Source: Rugosimonospora acidiphila (GTDB taxonomy: Bacteria; Actinomycetota; Actinomycetes; Mycobacteriales; Micromonosporaceae). From it: 64,000 nt of DNA. The DNA is taken from assembly GCF_039543385.1 (NCBI RefSeq), contig NZ_BAABJQ010000016.1:151248-215247 (forward strand), read 5' to 3'. The notes below the pieces were generated by a model that did no database searches, was not told the origin of the DNA, and worked only from the letters and a program-made list of their open reading frames with translations. Made by a program: the position numbers and the translations under genes. Shown piece after piece: positions 10,350 to 18,971 of this stretch. Position 1 is the stretch's first letter. Each line of letters starts with the position of its first letter.

Positions 10350-12449
10350 CTACCGCACGCCGGCGACGTCCATCCCGCGCAGTTCCTTCTTGAGCTCCCC
10401 GATCTCGTCCCGGATCCGGGCCGCCAGCTCGAACTGCAGCTCGCGGGCTGCGGCGAGCATCTGCTCGTTGAGGTCCTGAATGAGCTGGGCCAGGTCGGCG
10501 CGGGCCATCCCCTCGCGGGACGGCGTGCTCGCCCGGCCCCGGCTGCGGGTCTCGGGGACTGGCGCCTTGCCCCGCGATATCTGGCGCCCGGCACCGCCGA
10601 CCATGGCATCGTTCTCCTCGGCATCGCGGTAGATGTCGTCGAGGATGTCGTGGATCTTCTTGCGCAGCGGCTGCGGATCGATGCCCCTGGCCTTGTTGTA
10701 CGCGGTCTGCTTGTCGCGCCGGCGGTTGGTCTCATCGATCGCCTTGGCCATCGAGGGCGTCATCTTGTCCGCATACATGTGGACCTGGCCCGACACGTTA
10801 CGGGCGGCCCGACCGATGGTCTGCACCAGCGACGTCCCGCTGCGCAGGAAACCCTCCTTGTCCGCGTCGAGGATCGCCACCAGGCTCACCTCGGGCAGGT
10901 CGAGGCCCTCCCGGAGCAGGTTGATGCCGACCAGCACGTCAAAGTCACCCTTGCGCAACTCTCGCAGCAATTCGACCCGGCGCAGGGTGTCCACCTCGGA
11001 GTGCAGGTACCGCACGCGGATGCCGTGCTCCAGCAGGTAGTCGGTGAGGTCCTCGGCCATCTTCTTGGTCAGCGTGGTGACCAGCACGCGCTCGTCCCGC
11101 TCGGTGCGCAGCCGGATCTCGTGCATCAGGTCGTCGATCTGGCCCTTGGTGGGCTTGACCACCACCTCCGGGTCGACCAGGCCGGTCGGCCGGATGACCT
11201 GCTCGACCACCTCGCCCTGCGAGTGCTGCAGCTCCCACGGGCCGGGGGTCGCCGACAGGTAGACCATCTGGCCCACCCGCTCCAGGAACTCGTCGAACCG
11301 CAGCGGCCGGTTGTCCTGCGCGGAGGGCAGCCGGAACCCGTGGTCCACCAGCATCCGCTTGCGCGACGCGTCGCCCTCATACATGCCGCCGATCTGCGGC
11401 ACGGTGTTGTGCGACTCGTCGATCACGGTCATGAAGTCGTCCGGGAAGTAGTCGAGCAGGCAGTGTGGCGGGTCGCCGGGCTGCCGGTCGTCGATGTGCA
11501 TCGAGTAGTTCTCGATGCCGGAGCAGAACCCGACCTGCCGCATCATCTCGATGTCGTATGTGGTGCGCATCCGCAGCCGCTGGGCCTCCAGCAGCTTGCC
11601 CTGCGTCTCGAACTCGGCCAGCCGGGCCTCCAGCTCCGCCTCGATCCCGCGGATCGCCCGCTCCATCCGCTCCGGACCCGCCGCGTAGTGGCTGGCCGGG
11701 AAGATCAACATCTCGTCGACCTCGCGCACGACATCGCCGGTCAACGGGTGCAGGTAATAGAGCTTCTCGATCTCGTCGCCGAAGAACTCGATGCGCAGCG
11801 CGAGCTCCTCGTAGGCGGGGATGATCTCCAGGGTGTCGCCGCGCACCCGGAACGTGCCGCGCTGGAAGGCGAGGTCGTTGCGCGTGTACTGGATGTCGAC
11901 GAGGCGGCGCAGCAGGTGGTCGCGCTCGAACTCGTCGCCGACGCTCACCTTGACCGCCTGCGCCAGGTATTCGTGCGGCGTGCCCAGGCCGTAGATGGCC
12001 GACACGGTGGCCACCACGATGACGTCCCGCCGGGTCAGCAACGACATGGTGGCCGAGTGACGCAGCCGCTCGACCTCCTCATTGATCGAGGAGTCCTTCT
12101 CGATGTAGGTGTCGGTCTGCGGGATGTATGCCTCGGGCTGGTAGTAGTCGTAGTAACTGACGAAATATTCCACCGCGTTGCGCGGCAACAGCTCCCGGAA
12201 CTCCTTGGCCAGCTGGGCGGCGAGCGTCTTGTTGGGGGCGAGCACCAGGGTCGGCCGCTGCATCCGCTCGATCAGCCAGGCCGTGGTCGCGCTCTTACCG
12301 GTGCCGGTCGCGCCGAGCAGCACCACGTGCCGGTCGCCGCGCCGCACCCGGCGCTCAAGTTCATCGATCGCTGCCGGTTGGTCGCCAGAGGGTTGGTACT
12401 CGCTGATCACCTCAAGGCGATTGTCGAGACGCGGGATGTCCAGGGCCAT
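10350..12449 (-). CDS. uvrB: Excinuclease ABC subunit B
   Basis: 699 residues, close to actinobacterial UvrB length. N-terminal helicase motif I GATGTGKSATT, the beta-hairpin (YYDYYQPEAYIPQTDT) that clamps damaged DNA, helicase motifs VIDESH, LSATPG and QTIGRAARN, and the C-terminal UVR domain (ELAARIRDEIGELK) that contacts UvrC. It verifies lesions handed over by UvrA and recruits UvrC in nucleotide excision repair. No recognisable LexA box was seen in the roughly 500 bp upstream. Confidence 0.98.
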   Translation of the reverse strand: MALDIPRLDNRLEVISEYQPSGDQPAAIDELERRVRRGDRHVVLLGATGTGKSATTAWLIERMQRPTLVLAPNKTLAAQLAKEFRELLPRNAVEYFVSYYDYYQPEAYIPQTDTYIEKDSSINEEVERLRHSATMSLLTRRDVIVVATVSAIYGLGTPHEYLAQAVKVSVGDEFERDHLLRRLVDIQYTRNDLAFQRGTFRVRGDTLEIIPAYEELALRIEFFGDEIEKLYYLHPLTGDVVREVDEMLIFPASHYAAGPERMERAIRGIEAELEARLAEFETQGKLLEAQRLRMRTTYDIEMMRQVGFCSGIENYSMHIDDRQPGDPPHCLLDYFPDDFMTVIDESHNTVPQIGGMYEGDASRKRMLVDHGFRLPSAQDNRPLRFDEFLERVGQMVYLSATPGPWELQHSQGEVVEQVIRPTGLVDPEVVVKPTKGQIDDLMHEIRLRTERDERVLVTTLTKKMAEDLTDYLLEHGIRVRYLHSEVDTLRRVELLRELRKGDFDVLVGINLLREGLDLPEVSLVAILDADKEGFLRSGTSLVQTIGRAARNVSGQVHMYADKMTPSMAKAIDETNRRRDKQTAYNKARGIDPQPLRKKIHDILDDIYRDAEENDAMVGGAGRQISRGKAPVPETRSRGRASTPSREGMARADLAQLIQDLNEQMLAAARELQFELAARIRDEIGELKKELRGMDVAGVR

Positions 12450-12932
12450 GAAAACAACGGTACGCCGGGGGTCTGACAGTTCCGCGCCACCGGCCGGAGC
12501 CCGGCCGATCGAGGTGGGCGGGGTGGGCCGGCACCGAACCGGACACCGGCGACGGTATGTGCACGATCGGATTCAACATTGCGATTGTGTGGCTGAGATC
12601 ACCGCGATACCGTCAATACGTGGGCCGCTCGCGGCGGCCGACCGAAGCGACGACCGGACCTCCACACCGGCCGGTCGCGCTCGGCGCATGGGTCTGCAGC
12701 CCCGGCCACGCCGGTGAGCGCACCCGTCGCGGTCGCGCAGACGCGCAGACCGGCCGCCGCGAGCTGCCTTATCTGTTGCCCGGCATCGATCTCCCCCGAT
12801 TGAGGAGCCGCCGCGCGGTCCAGCCGCCGCTCCGGCCGGGACCCTACGCAGTCGCTCGGATGCCTTGAGTCGCAGGTAGACCACGACCAGGTCGGATCGG
12901 GCCAACCGCGTGTGCGGGGCTAGACCGGGACC
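12450..12932. other. Intergenic region without a supported gene
   Basis: About 480 bp between uvrB and coaE. Short open frames exist on both strands, but they are Arg/Pro/Gly-rich and show no start signal or recognisable domain. It presumably holds the uvrB promoter. I see nothing else definable. Confidence 0.6.
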
Positions 12933-12988
12933 AGCCGCGCGAGCGGTCCAGATCGGACGCAGCCGCACGAGCGGTTCAGATCGGACGC
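12933..12988 (+). repeat. Tandem 28-bp direct repeat at the 3' end of coaE
   Basis: Two adjacent 28-nt units (12933-12960 and 12961-12988) differ at two positions, each of the form AGCCGC-R-CGAGCGGT-Y-CAGATCGGACGC. The second unit contains the coaE stop codon and its last codons. It probably arose by local duplication of the gene end; an internal GCCGC/GCGGT pairing might act in termination. Confidence 0.7.
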
Positions 12989-13572
12989 AGCCGCCTGCGC
13001 CACATCGCGTCGACCTGAGTGCGCAACTCCTCCAGCGTGCCGTCGTTGGTCAGCACCACGTCGGCGACGGCGCGGCGCTGCTCGTCGGTGGCCTGCGCGG
13101 CGATCCGCGCCCGGGCCTCGGACTCGCTCATGCCCCGCACGTCCATCAGCCGCCGCAGCCGGGTGGACTCGTCGGCCTGCACCACGACCACCAGGTCGAA
13201 GCCCTTGCCCTGCCCGGTCTCCACCAGCAGCGGCACGTCGTTGACCACGATCGACCCCGACGGCGCCTCGGCCACCAGTTCGGCGGTCCGGGCCCGTACC
13301 CGCGGATGGATGATCGACTCCAGTCGGCGCCGGGCCTCGTCGTCGCCGAACACCCGCCGACCCAGCGCTGGGCGGTCGAGCGCGCCGTCCGGACCGAGCA
13401 CCTCGGGCCCGAACACGCTCACCACCTCGGCCAGCCCGTCGGTGCCGGGCGCAACCACCTCGCGGGCGAGCTGGTCGGCGTCGATCACCCTCGCGCCCAG
13501 CTCGGCCAGGCGCCTGGCCACCTCGCTCTTGCCTGCCCCGATGCCACCGGTCAGTCCGACCTTCACGATCAT
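12976..13572 (-). CDS. coaE: Dephospho-CoA kinase
   Basis: 198 residues. P-loop GLTGGIGAGKSEVARRL, then DADQLAREVV (substrate region), FGPEVLGPDGALDR, and DVPLLVETG. It phosphorylates the 3'-hydroxyl of dephospho-CoA in the last step of CoA synthesis. It lacks the C-terminal UPF0157 extension found in mycobacterial CoaE. It lies downstream of rpsA as in related actinobacteria, but a strong terminator-like palindrome separates them. Confidence 0.96.
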   Translation of the reverse strand: MIVKVGLTGGIGAGKSEVARRLAELGARVIDADQLAREVVAPGTDGLAEVVSVFGPEVLGPDGALDRPALGRRVFGDDEARRRLESIIHPRVRARTAELVAEAPSGSIVVNDVPLLVETGQGKGFDLVVVVQADESTRLRRLMDVRGMSESEARARIAAQATDEQRRAVADVVLTNDGTLEELRTQVDAMWRRRLRPI

Positions 13573-13740
13573 GAGCCTACCGGGTTGGGCCGCGACCCAC
13601 CGGCGCCCGGCCGGTGGTCGGCGTCTCCGGACGGGCGCCGTCGAATCCTCACCCCGCCGAGCGCCCCCGGACCCGCCGCCCCCGCCCGCCGGCGGCCGCA
13701 GGGTGCGAGCAGCGAAAACGGCGGGAGCAGCGAAAACGGC

Positions 13741-13776
13741 GCGGCCCCGGTCCGGAACGTTCCGGACCGGGGCCGC
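13741..13776 (-). terminator. Perfect 36-nt palindrome behind rpsA
   Basis: GCGGCCCCGGTCCGGAAC is followed directly by its exact reverse complement, an 18-bp uninterrupted inverted repeat 25 nt past the rpsA stop. There is no U-tract, as is usual for actinobacterial terminators. An 18-nt tandem repeat (unit GAGCAGCGAAAACGGCGG, two copies at 13707-13742) adjoins it. Confidence 0.75.
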
Positions 13777-13800
13777 GTCGCGTGACGCTGACCGGATGGC

Positions 13801-15285
13801 TCAGCTCTTGCCGCCCGCGAGCTTCTCCCGCAGCGCGGCGAGAGCCTCGTCGGTGGCAAGGGTGCCGGCCGGCTCCTCGGCCGCCTTCGCGGGAGCCGGG
13901 GTGGCGGAGCTGACCGAACCGCCGCCCTGCACCGGCTCGGCCGCGGCGTCCGCCGCACGGGCCGTCTGCACCTGCTTGGTGTGGGCCTCCCAGCGCACGC
14001 GGGCCTCGGCGTACTGCCGCTCCCACTCCTCGCGCTGCTTCTCGAAGCCCTCGAGCCACTCCCCGGTCTCCGGGTCGAAGCCGTCCGGGTAGATGTAGTT
14101 GCCCTCGTTGTCGTAGGTCGCCGACATGCCGTAGAGGGTCGGGTCGAAGTGCTCCTCGCCCTCGACGAAGCCCTCGTTGGCCTGCTTGAGCGACAGCGAG
14201 ATCCGCCGGCGCTCCAGGTCGATGTCGATGACCTTGACCATGACGTCCGAGCCGACCTGCACGACCTGCTCCGGGATCTCCACGTGGCGCTCGGCCAGCT
14301 CGGAGATGTGCACCAGGCCCTCGATGCCGTCGTCCACGCGGACGAAGGCGCCGAACGGCACGAGCTTGGTGACCTTACCCGGAACGATCTGCTGGATCGC
14401 GTGCGTCCGAGCGAACTGGCGCCACGGGTCCTCCTGGGTCGCCTTCAGCGACAGGGACACCCGCTCGCGGTCCAGGTCGACGTCGAGCACCTCGACCTCG
14501 ACCTCCTGGCCCACCTCGACGACCTCGGACGGGTGGTCGATGTGCTTCCAGGACAGCTCGGAGACGTGCACCAGGCCGTCGACGCCACCGAGGTCCACGA
14601 AGGCACCGAAGTTGACGATCGACGAGACCACGCCCTTGCGGACCTGGCCCTTCTGCAGCTTGTTGAGGAACTCGGTGCGCACCTCGGACTGGGTCTGCTC
14701 GAGGTAGGCGCGGCGGGACAGAACCACGTTGTTACGGTTCTTGTCCAGCTCAATGATCTTCGCCTCGAGCTCCCGGCCGACGTACGGCTGGAGGTCACGG
14801 ACGCGACGCATCTCGACCAGCGAGGCGGGCAGGAAGCCGCGCAGACCGATGTCGAGGATCAGGCCGCCCTTGACCACCTCGATGACCGAGCCGCGGACGA
14901 CGCCGTCGTCCTCCTTGATCTTCTCGATGGTGCCCCACGCACGCTCGTACTGCGCGCGCTTCTTCGAGAGGATCAGGCGGCCTTCCTTGTCCTCCTTCTG
15001 GAGGACGAGTGCCTCGATGTGGTCATTGATCGAAACAACCTCGGCCGGATCAACGTCGTGCTTGATCGACAACTCACGAGAGGGGATCACGCCCTCGGTC
15101 TTGTAGCCGATGTCGAGCAGGACCTCGTCCCGGTCGACCTTGACGACGGTGCCCTCCACGATGTCACCGTCGTTGAAGTACTTGATGGTCTCGTCGATCG
15201 CTGCGAGGAAGGCTTCCTCGGAGTTGAAGTCGTCGACGGCGACCTTGTTGCTGGCGCTCGAGGTGGCCTCGATGCTGCTCGTCAT
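13801..15285 (-). CDS. rpsA: 30S ribosomal protein S1
   Basis: 494 residues with four S1 RNA-binding repeats (about 35-105, 120-190, 205-275 and 290-360), each showing the G-x-V-x3-x-x-G-(A/L)-F/I-V pattern (for example GVVSSIVNFGAFVDLGGVDG). The acidic and then Ala-rich C-terminal tail beyond residue 440 is typical of actinobacterial S1. It helps the 30S subunit capture mRNA and fits the conserved polA-rpsA-coaE-uvrB neighbourhood. Confidence 0.98.
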   Translation of the reverse strand: MTSSIEATSSASNKVAVDDFNSEEAFLAAIDETIKYFNDGDIVEGTVVKVDRDEVLLDIGYKTEGVIPSRELSIKHDVDPAEVVSINDHIEALVLQKEDKEGRLILSKKRAQYERAWGTIEKIKEDDGVVRGSVIEVVKGGLILDIGLRGFLPASLVEMRRVRDLQPYVGRELEAKIIELDKNRNNVVLSRRAYLEQTQSEVRTEFLNKLQKGQVRKGVVSSIVNFGAFVDLGGVDGLVHVSELSWKHIDHPSEVVEVGQEVEVEVLDVDLDRERVSLSLKATQEDPWRQFARTHAIQQIVPGKVTKLVPFGAFVRVDDGIEGLVHISELAERHVEIPEQVVQVGSDVMVKVIDIDLERRRISLSLKQANEGFVEGEEHFDPTLYGMSATYDNEGNYIYPDGFDPETGEWLEGFEKQREEWERQYAEARVRWEAHTKQVQTARAADAAAEPVQGGGSVSSATPAPAKAAEEPAGTLATDEALAALREKLAGGKS

Positions 15286-15509
15286 GTGGGTTGTTGCTCC
15301 GGTCGGATTATGTCGGGCGAACCTGGTGCGTCGCGGGCTCGCCGCGGGCGCGTCCCGAACGAAATCCCCAGAAGATCGTTGGTAGCGTGCCGGCGGCCGC
15401 GGACCTGCTCCCTACCGAGATACGCGCCCACGAGTGCATTGACTAGCTTACCGTGCGCATCCGCACAGCGTGCAAGCCCTCTGGCGCGCCGACGCGTACT
15501 GTATTCGGG

Positions 15510-16316
15510 ATGAGTTGCGAGCCCGGGGTGGCCCGGCGAGCCGTATCTCCCGAGGAGAGCCGCCGGGCGAGCCGCTCCTGGTGGGACCGGGACGCGGATG
15601 ACTATCAGGCCGAACATGGCACATTTCTCGGCGACGTCGACTTCCGGTGGTGCCCGGAGGGCCTGCGCGAGGCCGAGGCCGGCCTGCTCGGCCCGGTGGC
15701 GGGCCGGCGGGTGCTCGAGGTCGGCTGCGGCGCGGCGGCCGCCTCCCGGTGGCTGGCCACGCAGCATGCCGAGGTGGTGGCGCTGGACCTGTCCGGAGGC
15801 ATGCTCCGGCACGCGCGTGAGGCCGCCGATCGCAGCGGGGTGCACGTCCCGCTGCTCCAGGCCGACGCGACCGCGCTGCCGCTGGCCGACGCGTCGTTCG
15901 ACATCGCCTGTACGGCGTTCGGCGCGGTGCCGTTCGTGGCCGACTCCGCCGCGGTGATGCGGGAGGTGTACCGGGTGCTGCGCCCCGGCGGACGCTGGAT
16001 CTTCGCGGTGACCCATCCGATCCGCTGGATCTTTCTGGACGATCCGGGCGAGAACGGCCTGGTGGCGACCCACTCGTACTTCGACCGCCGGCCGTACGTC
16101 GAGTCCGACGAGTCGGGCCGGACCACGTACGTGGAGCAGCACCGCACGCTCGGCGACCGGATCCGTGAGCTGGTCGCCGCCGGGTTCACGCTGGAGGATC
16201 TGATCGAACCCGAGTGGCCGCCGGGGCACGAGGAAATCTGGGGCCAGTGGAGCCCGCTGCGCGGCCGGATCTTCCCGGGTACCGCGATCTTCGTGGCCGC
16301 CCGGCCCCGATCCTGA
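15510..16316 (+). CDS. Class I SAM-dependent methyltransferase
   Basis: 268 residues. SAM-binding motif I VLEVGCGAAAAS, acidic motif II VVALDLSGGM, motif III DATALPLADASFD and post-motif RVLRPGGRWIF; a methyltransferase-11 type fold. Substrate unknown. It is divergent from rpsA. ATG 15510 has no ribosome site, but TACTGT lies 8 nt upstream in a position expected for a -10 box of a leaderless mRNA, so a leaderless transcript is likely. Confidence 0.88.
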   Translation: MSCEPGVARRAVSPEESRRASRSWWDRDADDYQAEHGTFLGDVDFRWCPEGLREAEAGLLGPVAGRRVLEVGCGAAAASRWLATQHAEVVALDLSGGMLRHAREAADRSGVHVPLLQADATALPLADASFDIACTAFGAVPFVADSAAVMREVYRVLRPGGRWIFAVTHPIRWIFLDDPGENGLVATHSYFDRRPYVESDESGRTTYVEQHRTLGDRIRELVAAGFTLEDLIEPEWPPGHEEIWGQWSPLRGRIFPGTAIFVAARPRS

Positions 16317-16406
16317 CCTCGATCCCGGACCGGCGACCCCACTGCCCGCGGGGTCGCCGGCGCACGGCGCTTGTTTGCCGTTCTGAGCGGTCAGGTCCCA
16401 GGCCGG

Positions 16407-17285
16407 TCAGGCGTTCAGCTGCGCCAGCGCCGTCGCGATCGACTCGGCGATCGGAGTGGTCGAGCGGCCGATGAGCCGCGACAGGTCACCCGGGCCGCCG
16501 GCCAGCGCGCCCCGGCTGATCGCGGCGTCGACGTCCACCAGGATGTCGGCGAGCGCCCCGGGCACGCCCGCGCTGGTCATCAGGGCCTTGTGCGCCTCGG
16601 GCGACAGGGACTCGTGCACGACCTTCCGGCCGGACTGCCGGGACACCTCCTCGGCGAACTCCTCGAAGGTCCACTCAGCGTCGCCGCCCAGTTCGTACGC
16701 CTTGTTGAGGTGCCCGTGGTGGTTGAGCACGACCGCGGCGGCCGCGGCGTAGTCCGTGCGCGGGGCGGTCGCCAGCCGGGCCCCGGGCACGACGCTGTTG
16801 GAGATCGCGCCGCGCTCCAGGATGCCGGCGAGGTCGCCGGTGAACATCGACGCGTCCGAGTACCAGTTGTTGCGCAGGAAGGTGTACGAGAGACCGGAGT
16901 TGAGGATGAGCTGCTCGGTCTCGCGGTGCTCGCCGGCGAGCAGGAAGTCGGCCTTCGGCCCGCCGAACACGCCGGTGTAGGCCAGCTGGGCCACGCCCGC
17001 CGCCCGGGCAGCGTCGATCACCGCGCGGTGCTGGGGCATGCGGCTGCCCACGTCGGTACCGGAGATCAACAGCACCCGGTCCTCGGGCCGCAGCAGCCCC
17101 TCGAACATCTCGGGCCGGTCGTAGTCGGCGATGTGCAGCCGCAGGCCCCGGGCTGCGAGGTCGGCGGCCCGCTCCTTGCTGCGCGCAACGGCCGTGATCC
17201 CATCCGCGGAAACCCCGGCGTCCAGCAGGTCGGCGATGATCATGCGGCCGAGCTGCCCGGTTGCCCCGGTGATGACGATGCTCAT
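16407..17285 (-). CDS. NmrA/QOR2-like NAD(P)H-binding reductase
   Basis: 292 residues, atypical short-chain reductase fold. It opens with ITGATGQLGR (dinucleotide-binding GxxGxxG), followed by VARS, a TGVFGG block, and FLRNNWYSD typical of NmrA/quinone oxidoreductase 2 relatives. Probably a soluble NAD(P)H:quinone or electrophile reductase. It is divergent from an HxlR repressor with a palindromic site between them, the usual arrangement for electrophile-responsive control. Confidence 0.87.
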   Translation of the reverse strand: MSIVITGATGQLGRMIIADLLDAGVSADGITAVARSKERAADLAARGLRLHIADYDRPEMFEGLLRPEDRVLLISGTDVGSRMPQHRAVIDAARAAGVAQLAYTGVFGGPKADFLLAGEHRETEQLILNSGLSYTFLRNNWYSDASMFTGDLAGILERGAISNSVVPGARLATAPRTDYAAAAAVVLNHHGHLNKAYELGGDAEWTFEEFAEEVSRQSGRKVVHESLSPEAHKALMTSAGVPGALADILVDVDAAISRGALAGGPGDLSRLIGRSTTPIAESIATALAQLNA

Positions 17286-17313
17286 ACGAGGTGCTTCTTC
17301 CCGTTGTGTGTCA

Positions 17314-17342
17314 TAAGGTGCGACCCCTACGGTCGGACCTTA
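17314..17342. promoter_or_regulatory. Palindromic operator between the reductase and HxlR genes
   Basis: TAAGGTGCGACC and GGTCGGACCTTA flank a CCTAC spacer; the arms pair at 11 of 12 positions. A second looser pair, AGTACC...GGTACT, lies nearer the HxlR start. The location between divergent genes suggests binding by the HxlR product and autoregulation (inference). Confidence 0.6.
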
Positions 17343-17398
17343 CCCTAGAAGCGGTACAGGATGTTCCGAAAGTACCCACTTTGAAGTAAGGTACTGGT

Positions 17399-17791
17399 GT
17401 GGACGTAAGGGAGCTCGACTCGCCGCCGGACGTCAACCGTGCGGATTGCCCATCCCGGCTGGTTCTTGAACATGTGACCAGCCGTTGGGGCGTGCTTGTT
17501 TTGGCCGCGCTGCTGGAACACGCGTACCGGTTCAGCGAGCTGCGCCGGCGCGTCGGCGGGGTGAGCGAGAAGATGCTCGCGCAGACCCTGCAGACCCTGG
17601 AGCGCGACGGCTTCATCCACCGCGACGCCAAGCCGGTCATCCCGCCGCGCGTCGACTATTCGCTCACGCCCCTGGGCCGCGAGGCCGCCGAGCAGGTGTG
17701 GGCGCTGACCCGGTGGGTGGAGGGCACGCTCGACGCGGTCTTCGACGCGCGCGCCGCCTATGACGGGGCGCGCGAGGCCCAGCGGGTCTAG
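17399..17791 (+). CDS. HxlR-family winged-helix transcriptional regulator
   Basis: 130 residues with the single HxlR domain: CPSRLVLEHVTSRWGVLVLAALL, RFSELRRRVGGVSEKMLAQTLQ (recognition helix region) and DYSLTPLG. A cysteine near the N-terminus (C18) sits where redox- or electrophile-sensing HxlR proteins carry theirs. It starts at GTG 17399. It likely represses the divergent reductase gene. Confidence 0.9.
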   Translation: MDVRELDSPPDVNRADCPSRLVLEHVTSRWGVLVLAALLEHAYRFSELRRRVGGVSEKMLAQTLQTLERDGFIHRDAKPVIPPRVDYSLTPLGREAAEQVWALTRWVEGTLDAVFDARAAYDGAREAQRV

Positions 17792-17800
17792 GCCCCTCGG

Positions 17801-18319
17801 CTAGCGGCGCACGCGCAGTTCGGTCTCCCGGCCGCCGGCTTGGCCGCCCCGCAGCTGCCGGATGGCGTCGCGGCGGGCCGCGCCGGTGAGCCGATCAAGG
17901 TACAGGACGCCCTGCAGGTGGTCGGTCTCGTGCTGCAGGCAGCGCGCCAGCTCCCCCGAGCCTGCGACCTCCACCGGATCGCCACGCAGGTCCACCCCGG
18001 CCACCAGCGCGTACGCCGCGCGGGGCGTCTGCGCCGCGACACCCGGAACAGACAGGCAGCCCTCGGGGCCGTCGTAGGTGCCGGACAGCTCGACGACGCG
18101 CGGGTTGACAACGTAGCCGAGCTGGTCATCCACGTTGTACGAGAAGACGGCCAGGCCGACCCCGATCTGCGGCGCGGCCAGCCCGGCCCGGCCCGGCACC
18201 CGCACGGTGTCCATGAGGTCGTCGACGAGCCCGGCCAGCGAATCGTCGAACCGGGTGACCAGGTCGCAGGCGGTGCGCAGCACCGGGTCGCCGATCAGGC
18301 GCAGCGGGCGGACTGTCAC
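17801..18319 (-). CDS. def: Peptide deformylase
   Basis: 172 residues with the three PDF motifs: GLAAPQIG, EGCLSVPG and QHETDHLQG (one Cys and two His for Fe2+, with the catalytic Glu). It removes the formyl group from nascent proteins. Its GTG start overlaps the padR stop as GTGA, so both are co-transcribed. The C-terminal tail is Gly/Arg-rich. Streptomycetes and relatives often have several def copies, so it need not be the only one. Confidence 0.95.
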   Translation of the reverse strand: MTVRPLRLIGDPVLRTACDLVTRFDDSLAGLVDDLMDTVRVPGRAGLAAPQIGVGLAVFSYNVDDQLGYVVNPRVVELSGTYDGPEGCLSVPGVAAQTPRAAYALVAGVDLRGDPVEVAGSGELARCLQHETDHLQGVLYLDRLTGAARRDAIRQLRGGQAGGRETELRVRR

Positions 18320-18885
18320 TGGTCGCCGCCGGGGCGGTGAGCGCTGACCGTCTGCAGCTTGCCGACCTGGTCGAGCAGTTGATCATGCCAGGCCAGCTCG
18401 GCCTGGACCCGCAGCCGGGCGTGCTCGACGATCAGGTCGTCGGCGACCGTCTGATCCGGCCAGGCGCGCTCGCGGCGATGGTCGAGCCCCGTCGCCTGGG
18501 CCTCCAGCAGGCGCCGACGATCCTCGATGAACCCGCGCAGCGTGTCCTCGTCCAGCTCGTCACTCATGGCCAGGGCGAGGTCGACCGGGTCGGGGCGCAG
18601 CCCGACCTCGGCGAACGCCTCGGTGCGCAGGGTGCGCAGCTCCCGCCGGCCCTCGTCGGTGATCGCGTAGACCGTGCGCGCGGGCAACTGGCCCTGCTGC
18701 TCGGTGCGCACCGGCTCGATCAGCCCTTCGGCCTCGAGCCGGTGCAGCGCGCCGTAGAGCGAACCCGGGCGGACCTCGGACCACAGCTCGGCGCGGTCCA
18801 GCCGGGCATCGCGGCGGATCTGGTGCCCGTACATCGGGCCGCGACGGGCGAGCGCACCGAGGACGAACAGTCGGGTGGGGTTCAC
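18316..18885 (-). CDS. PadR-family transcriptional regulator
   Basis: 189 residues. N-terminal winged helix with LGALARRGPMYGHQIRR and GSLYGALHRLEAEGLIEP, plus a C-terminal Vir_act_alpha_C-like helical dimerisation region. It sits first in an operon with def. It starts at GTG 18885 a few bases past a good promoter, so a leaderless or very short leader is likely. Ligand unknown. Confidence 0.9.
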   Translation of the reverse strand: MNPTRLFVLGALARRGPMYGHQIRRDARLDRAELWSEVRPGSLYGALHRLEAEGLIEPVRTEQQGQLPARTVYAITDEGRRELRTLRTEAFAEVGLRPDPVDLALAMSDELDEDTLRGFIEDRRRLLEAQATGLDHRRERAWPDQTVADDLIVEHARLRVQAELAWHDQLLDQVGKLQTVSAHRPGGDQ

Positions 18886-18891
18886 CCGGTA

Positions 18892-18920
18892 ACTACAACA
18901 CGAGTACTCAAATTTGACAA
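18892..18920 (-). promoter_or_regulatory. Promoter of padR-def
   Basis: Minus-strand TTGTCA (18915-18920) and TGTAGT (18892-18897) are 17 nt apart. The palindrome GAGTACTC lies in the spacer, a likely site for PadR autorepression. The AT-rich patch stands out from the surroundings. Confidence 0.6.
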
Positions 18921-18971
18921 CCCGGCCGCGCCGAGGCCCGCGGGACGGTCATGATCCCGCGGGCGGATCGA

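Noticed and set aside
10650..12476. 608-codon plus-strand frame opposite uvrB
   Set aside because: Shadow of uvrB; Leu/His/Val-rich without recognisable motifs.
12573..12968. 131-codon frame between uvrB and coaE
   Set aside because: Arg/Ala/Gly-rich with no start signal or domain; treated as intergenic.
13703..13742. Short tandem repeats considered as a CRISPR array
   Set aside because: Only two adjacent 18-nt units without spacers; no CRISPR array is present in the window.
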